A stretch of 7,234 nt of DNA from Planctomycetaceae bacterium (GTDB taxonomy: Bacteria; Planctomycetota; Planctomycetia; Pirellulales; Thermoguttaceae): the NCBI GenBank assembly GCA_031274385.1, contig JAISQH010000453.1, forward strand, positions 1 to 7,234, given 5' to 3'. The notes beneath the pieces were generated by a model. That model had not been told where the DNA came from. It made no database searches and saw only the letters and a list, made by a program, of their open reading frames with translations. Below, one piece after another: positions 5,547-7,234 of the stretch (position 1 is its first letter; every line of letters begins with the position of its first letter). Both the position numbers and the translations under genes were made by a program.

Positions 5547-6482
5547 ATGGAAATGAACCGTAAAGAATTTTTGAAAACACTCGGAGTTGCCGGAACAGCA
5601 GCGGCTGTCGGTCATTTCGACGCACTGGACGTTTTTGCACAAAATGGTAACAAAACCGGTTCGCCGGACTTGGTTGCCGTGATGGGCGGCGAACCCGATG
5701 TCATGTTCCGTAAAGCGATTGCGGAACTTGGCGGAATCGGCAACTTCGTTAAAGAAGGTCAAAAAATCGTGGTCAAACCGAACATCGGTTGGGACAAAAC
5801 GCCGGAAATGGCGGCGAACACAAATCCGATTCTGATTAAAGAATTGGTCACACAAATTCTTTCCGCCGGAGCCGCTGAAGTGGTTGTTTTCGACCACACC
5901 TGCGACACATGGAAAAATTGCTACAAAAACAGCGGAATTGAAGCCGCTGTTCTGGAAGCAGGGGGAAAAATTGTTCCCGGTAACGACGAACGTTACTATC
6001 GCGAAGTCAATATTCCTGATGGTAAAATTCTAAAGAAAACGCAAATTCACGAAGCCTTGCTTAATTGTGACGCTTGGTTCAATGTTCCTGTTCTCAAGGT
6101 TCATGGCGGAGCCAAAATGACGATTGCCATGAAAAATTATATGGGACTTGTTTGGGACAACAAATGGTTTCACAAAGAAGGCTTGCAACAGTGTATTGCG
6201 GACAGTTGTACTTGGGTGAAGCGACCGGTTCTCAATATCGTTGATGCGTACCGGATTATGAAAACGAATGGTCCGAAGGGCAAATCCGAAGCCGATGCCG
6301 TTTTGGTCAAGGCTCTGTTTATGTCCAAAGATATTGTTGCAGTCGATACCGCCGCAACCAAGTTTGCGCAACGATTTACCAATGTTACGTTGGAAGATGC
6401 CGCTCACATCGGTATCGGCGAAACAATGAAACTCGGTACGACCAACCTCGATACCCTCAATGTCAAACGGATTACCGTGTAA
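5547..6482 (+). CDS. DUF362 domain-containing protein with Tat-like leader
   Basis: The 311-residue protein begins with a leader: NRKEFLK (4-10), a hydrophobic run LGVAGTAAAV (12-21) and a possible cleavage site after VFA (29-31). This resembles a twin-arginine signal with the second Arg replaced by Lys. The DUF362 domain fills the rest: VVKPNIGW (75-82), NTNPILIKELV (91-101), GAAEVVVFDH (108-117), VPVLKVHGGAKMTIAMKNYMG (180-200, written in full only here), NIVDAYRIM (230-238) and IVAVDTAATKFA (263-274). The biochemical role of DUF362 is not established; some members carry an iron-sulphur domain, absent here. GGGGAG (5534-5539), seven bases before the ATG at 5547, supports this start over the ATG two codons later. 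It lies on the same strand as the repressor/protease pair, with no clear terminator between. Likely exported to the periplasm, if the RK leader works. Confidence 0.88.
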   Translation: MEMNRKEFLKTLGVAGTAAAVGHFDALDVFAQNGNKTGSPDLVAVMGGEPDVMFRKAIAELGGIGNFVKEGQKIVVKPNIGWDKTPEMAANTNPILIKELVTQILSAGAAEVVVFDHTCDTWKNCYKNSGIEAAVLEAGGKIVPGNDERYYREVNIPDGKILKKTQIHEALLNCDAWFNVPVLKVHGGAKMTIAMKNYMGLVWDNKWFHKEGLQQCIADSCTWVKRPVLNIVDAYRIMKTNGPKGKSEADAVLVKALFMSKDIVAVDTAATKFAQRFTNVTLEDAAHIGIGETMKLGTTNLDTLNVKRITV

Positions 6483-6502
6483 AAAACGGAACAGGAAATG
6501 AT

Positions 6503-6520
6503 CATGATGACCACATCATG
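6503..6520 (+). promoter_or_regulatory. Inverted repeat CATGATG-ACCA-CATCATG after the DUF362 gene
   Basis: Perfect 7-bp arms around a four-base loop lie 21 bases after the DUF362 stop. The hairpin could slow or end transcription or protect the mRNA 3' end, but no T-run follows, so it is not a standard Rho-independent terminator. A protein-binding dyad is the alternative. Confidence 0.3.
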
Positions 6521-6697
6521 TTACAATTTCGCCATTCCGCTTTTCCCTTTGATCCGCAGATTCATGTGCCGATTTTTGTGTGGTGTGTTTTGAAATTGTT
6601 TTTCAAATTTTCAAACAAGAAACCGCCACTCAAAAATCGGTACTCTTTTACGTTCTCAGCGGAACAAAATCAAAAACTCAAACAACAAGGGGAAAAA

Positions 6698-7030
6698 ATG
6701 GAAAAAAATAATTTAGCAGACAAATATACGTACAGGGTTGAATGGTCTGAAGAAGATCATGTCCATATCGCACGCTGTCTTGAATTTCCATCATTGATAA
6801 CTCATGGGAATACGATACAGAAAGCTTTAACAGAAATAGAAAAAGTAGTTACAGAATGTATTAAATGGATGGAAGAAGAAAAAGAATCTATTCCTGAACC
6901 ATTTAGTACAAAAAAAATTAAGGGAAATTTGACCATAAAAGTACCGTCAGAAATACATAAAAAACTGGTCATCAAATCAGCAGAAGAAGGAGTCTCAATA
7001 AATCAGTACATTTTATCAAAAATATCATAA
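6698..7030 (+). CDS. HicB family antitoxin-like protein, orphan
   Basis: HicB-type antitoxins neutralise a small toxin (usually the HicA mRNA-interferase) and repress their own operon. The N-terminal part, YTYRVEWSEEDHVHIARCLEFPSL (written in two blocks: YTYRVEWSEE 10-19, then HIARCLEFPSL 23-33), is the partly degraded RNase-H-like HicB fold. Residues 76-110, with LTIKVPSEIHKKL, AEEGVSINQYILSKIS, form a ribbon-helix-helix DNA-binding domain. AAGGGGA (6687-6693) places the start at the ATG at 6698 (110 residues); an upstream in-frame ATG at 6518 would add 60 residues unlike any HicB. No hicA-like ORF lies on either side within the window. Codon use is foreign: 7 of 13 isoleucines are ATA, against none of 20 in the DUF362 gene, and the gene is much richer in A+T. 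Probably horizontally acquired. Confidence 0.85.
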   Translation: MEKNNLADKYTYRVEWSEEDHVHIARCLEFPSLITHGNTIQKALTEIEKVVTECIKWMEEEKESIPEPFSTKKIKGNLTIKVPSEIHKKLVIKSAEEGVSINQYILSKIS

Positions 7031-7118
7031 ATTGTTCTCCATCGGTGGTACACAATTATGAAAAAATACCGTACTTATAACCGAAACACTTAGGCGTCAT
7101 TTACCACCCAATAATAAT

Positions 7119-7136
7119 GGTAACTGTCTCTTTTCA
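7119..7136 (+). repeat. Second copy of the presumed IS end
   Basis: GGTAACTGTCT followed by CTTTTCA matches 16 of 18 bases of the minus-strand sequence at 503-486, next to the transposase. It points out of the right edge, so it could be the end of another IS copy lying mostly outside, or a solo remnant. Confidence 0.35.
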
Positions 7137-7139
7137 TTT

Positions 7140-7165
7140 GCGTGCAAAGACGCAAAGAATCAAAA
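7140..7165 (-). repeat. Dispersed 'TTTGCG' repeat, copy B
   Basis: The reverse complement of this stretch, with core TTCTTTGCGTCTTTGC, matches 21 of 26 bases of 741-766, so the two copies lie in opposite orientations near the two ends of the window. Non-coding, function unknown. The remainder of 7031-7234 contains no gene I can support. Confidence 0.4.
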
Positions 7166-7234
7166 CGAGTATCTTTATCGTATCCAATTATCAATTTAAT
7201 TGCGGCGATTTTTTCGTTTTAGAGGATTTTTAAA

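Noticed and set aside
6498..6593. A 31-codon ORF after the DUF362 gene ending RRFMCRFLCGVF, reminiscent of Cys motifs in 4Fe-4S membrane proteins
   Set aside because: The resemblance covers only a few residues, and the Shine-Dalgarno spacing is poor for the first ATG. Too little to claim a gene or a remnant.
6590..6618. Overlapping AT-rich dyads (TTGAAA/TTTCAA and TTGTTT/AAACAA) upstream of hicB as an operator
   Set aside because: They are short, made of low-complexity A/T sequence, about 80 bases before the start, and no promoter can be placed next to them.
6518..6697. A 60-residue N-terminal extension of the HicB-like protein
   Set aside because: A good ribosome binding site stands before the ATG at 6698, the HicB fold begins there, and the extension has no recognisable domain.
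7044..7108. GGTGGTA ... TACCACC inverted 7-mers after hicB
   Set aside because: The arms are separated by about 50 bases with no further pairing or duplication, so chance is likely.
1..7234. CRISPR arrays, tRNA or rRNA genes
   Set aside because: No regularly spaced identical repeats and no recognisable RNA gene sequences were seen on either strand.

Overview
The window looks like a chromosomal stretch from a moderately AT-rich Gram-negative-type bacterium. A planctomycete-like host is my best guess. It rests on the BlaI/M56 regulator-protease pair, which that phylum carries in large numbers, on a DUF362 protein with a Tat-like leader, and on the many small repeat elements. This is inference from gene types, not a phylogenetic result.

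Layout. At the left edge (1-440, minus) is the N-terminal third or so of an IS66-like transposase, which continues outside the window. It has a very good sigma70-type promoter placed so that the message would be leaderless. Next, on the minus strand, come purD (780-2093, glycinamide ribonucleotide synthetase, purine synthesis) and a long-form LOG/'lysine decarboxylase-like' nucleotide-monophosphate phosphoribohydrolase (2360-3280). A 146-bp inverted-repeat element lies between them. The gap from 3281 to 3975 has no gene but holds three different inverted-repeat elements in a row (3431-3566, 3582-3667, 3689-3825). The third is a second copy of the purD-LOG element.

On the plus strand, a strong promoter with a dyad over its -10 box leads into a BlaI/MecI-type repressor (3976-4386). 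This overlaps by one base an M56 (BlaR1/MecR1-like) membrane metalloprotease (4386-5402) that has no sensor domain and ends in a short four-cysteine tail. A DUF362 protein with an export leader follows (5547-6482). The last gene is an orphan HicB-type antitoxin (6698-7030) with clearly different, AT-rich codon use, probably acquired by transfer. The right edge has a sequence matching the presumed end of the left-hand IS, and a diverged copy of a repeat seen after purD.

How the parts may work together. BlaI and M56 should form a signal-cleave-derepress circuit: the protease inactivates the repressor, freeing the promoter in front of both. DUF362 could be its output, because it lies 144 bp downstream on the same strand with no clear terminator between, but this is unproven. 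purD and the LOG protein are housekeeping or nucleotide-salvage genes. I see no complete undescribed system. The most unusual points are the stacked repeat elements and the sensor-less, cysteine-tailed M56 protease.
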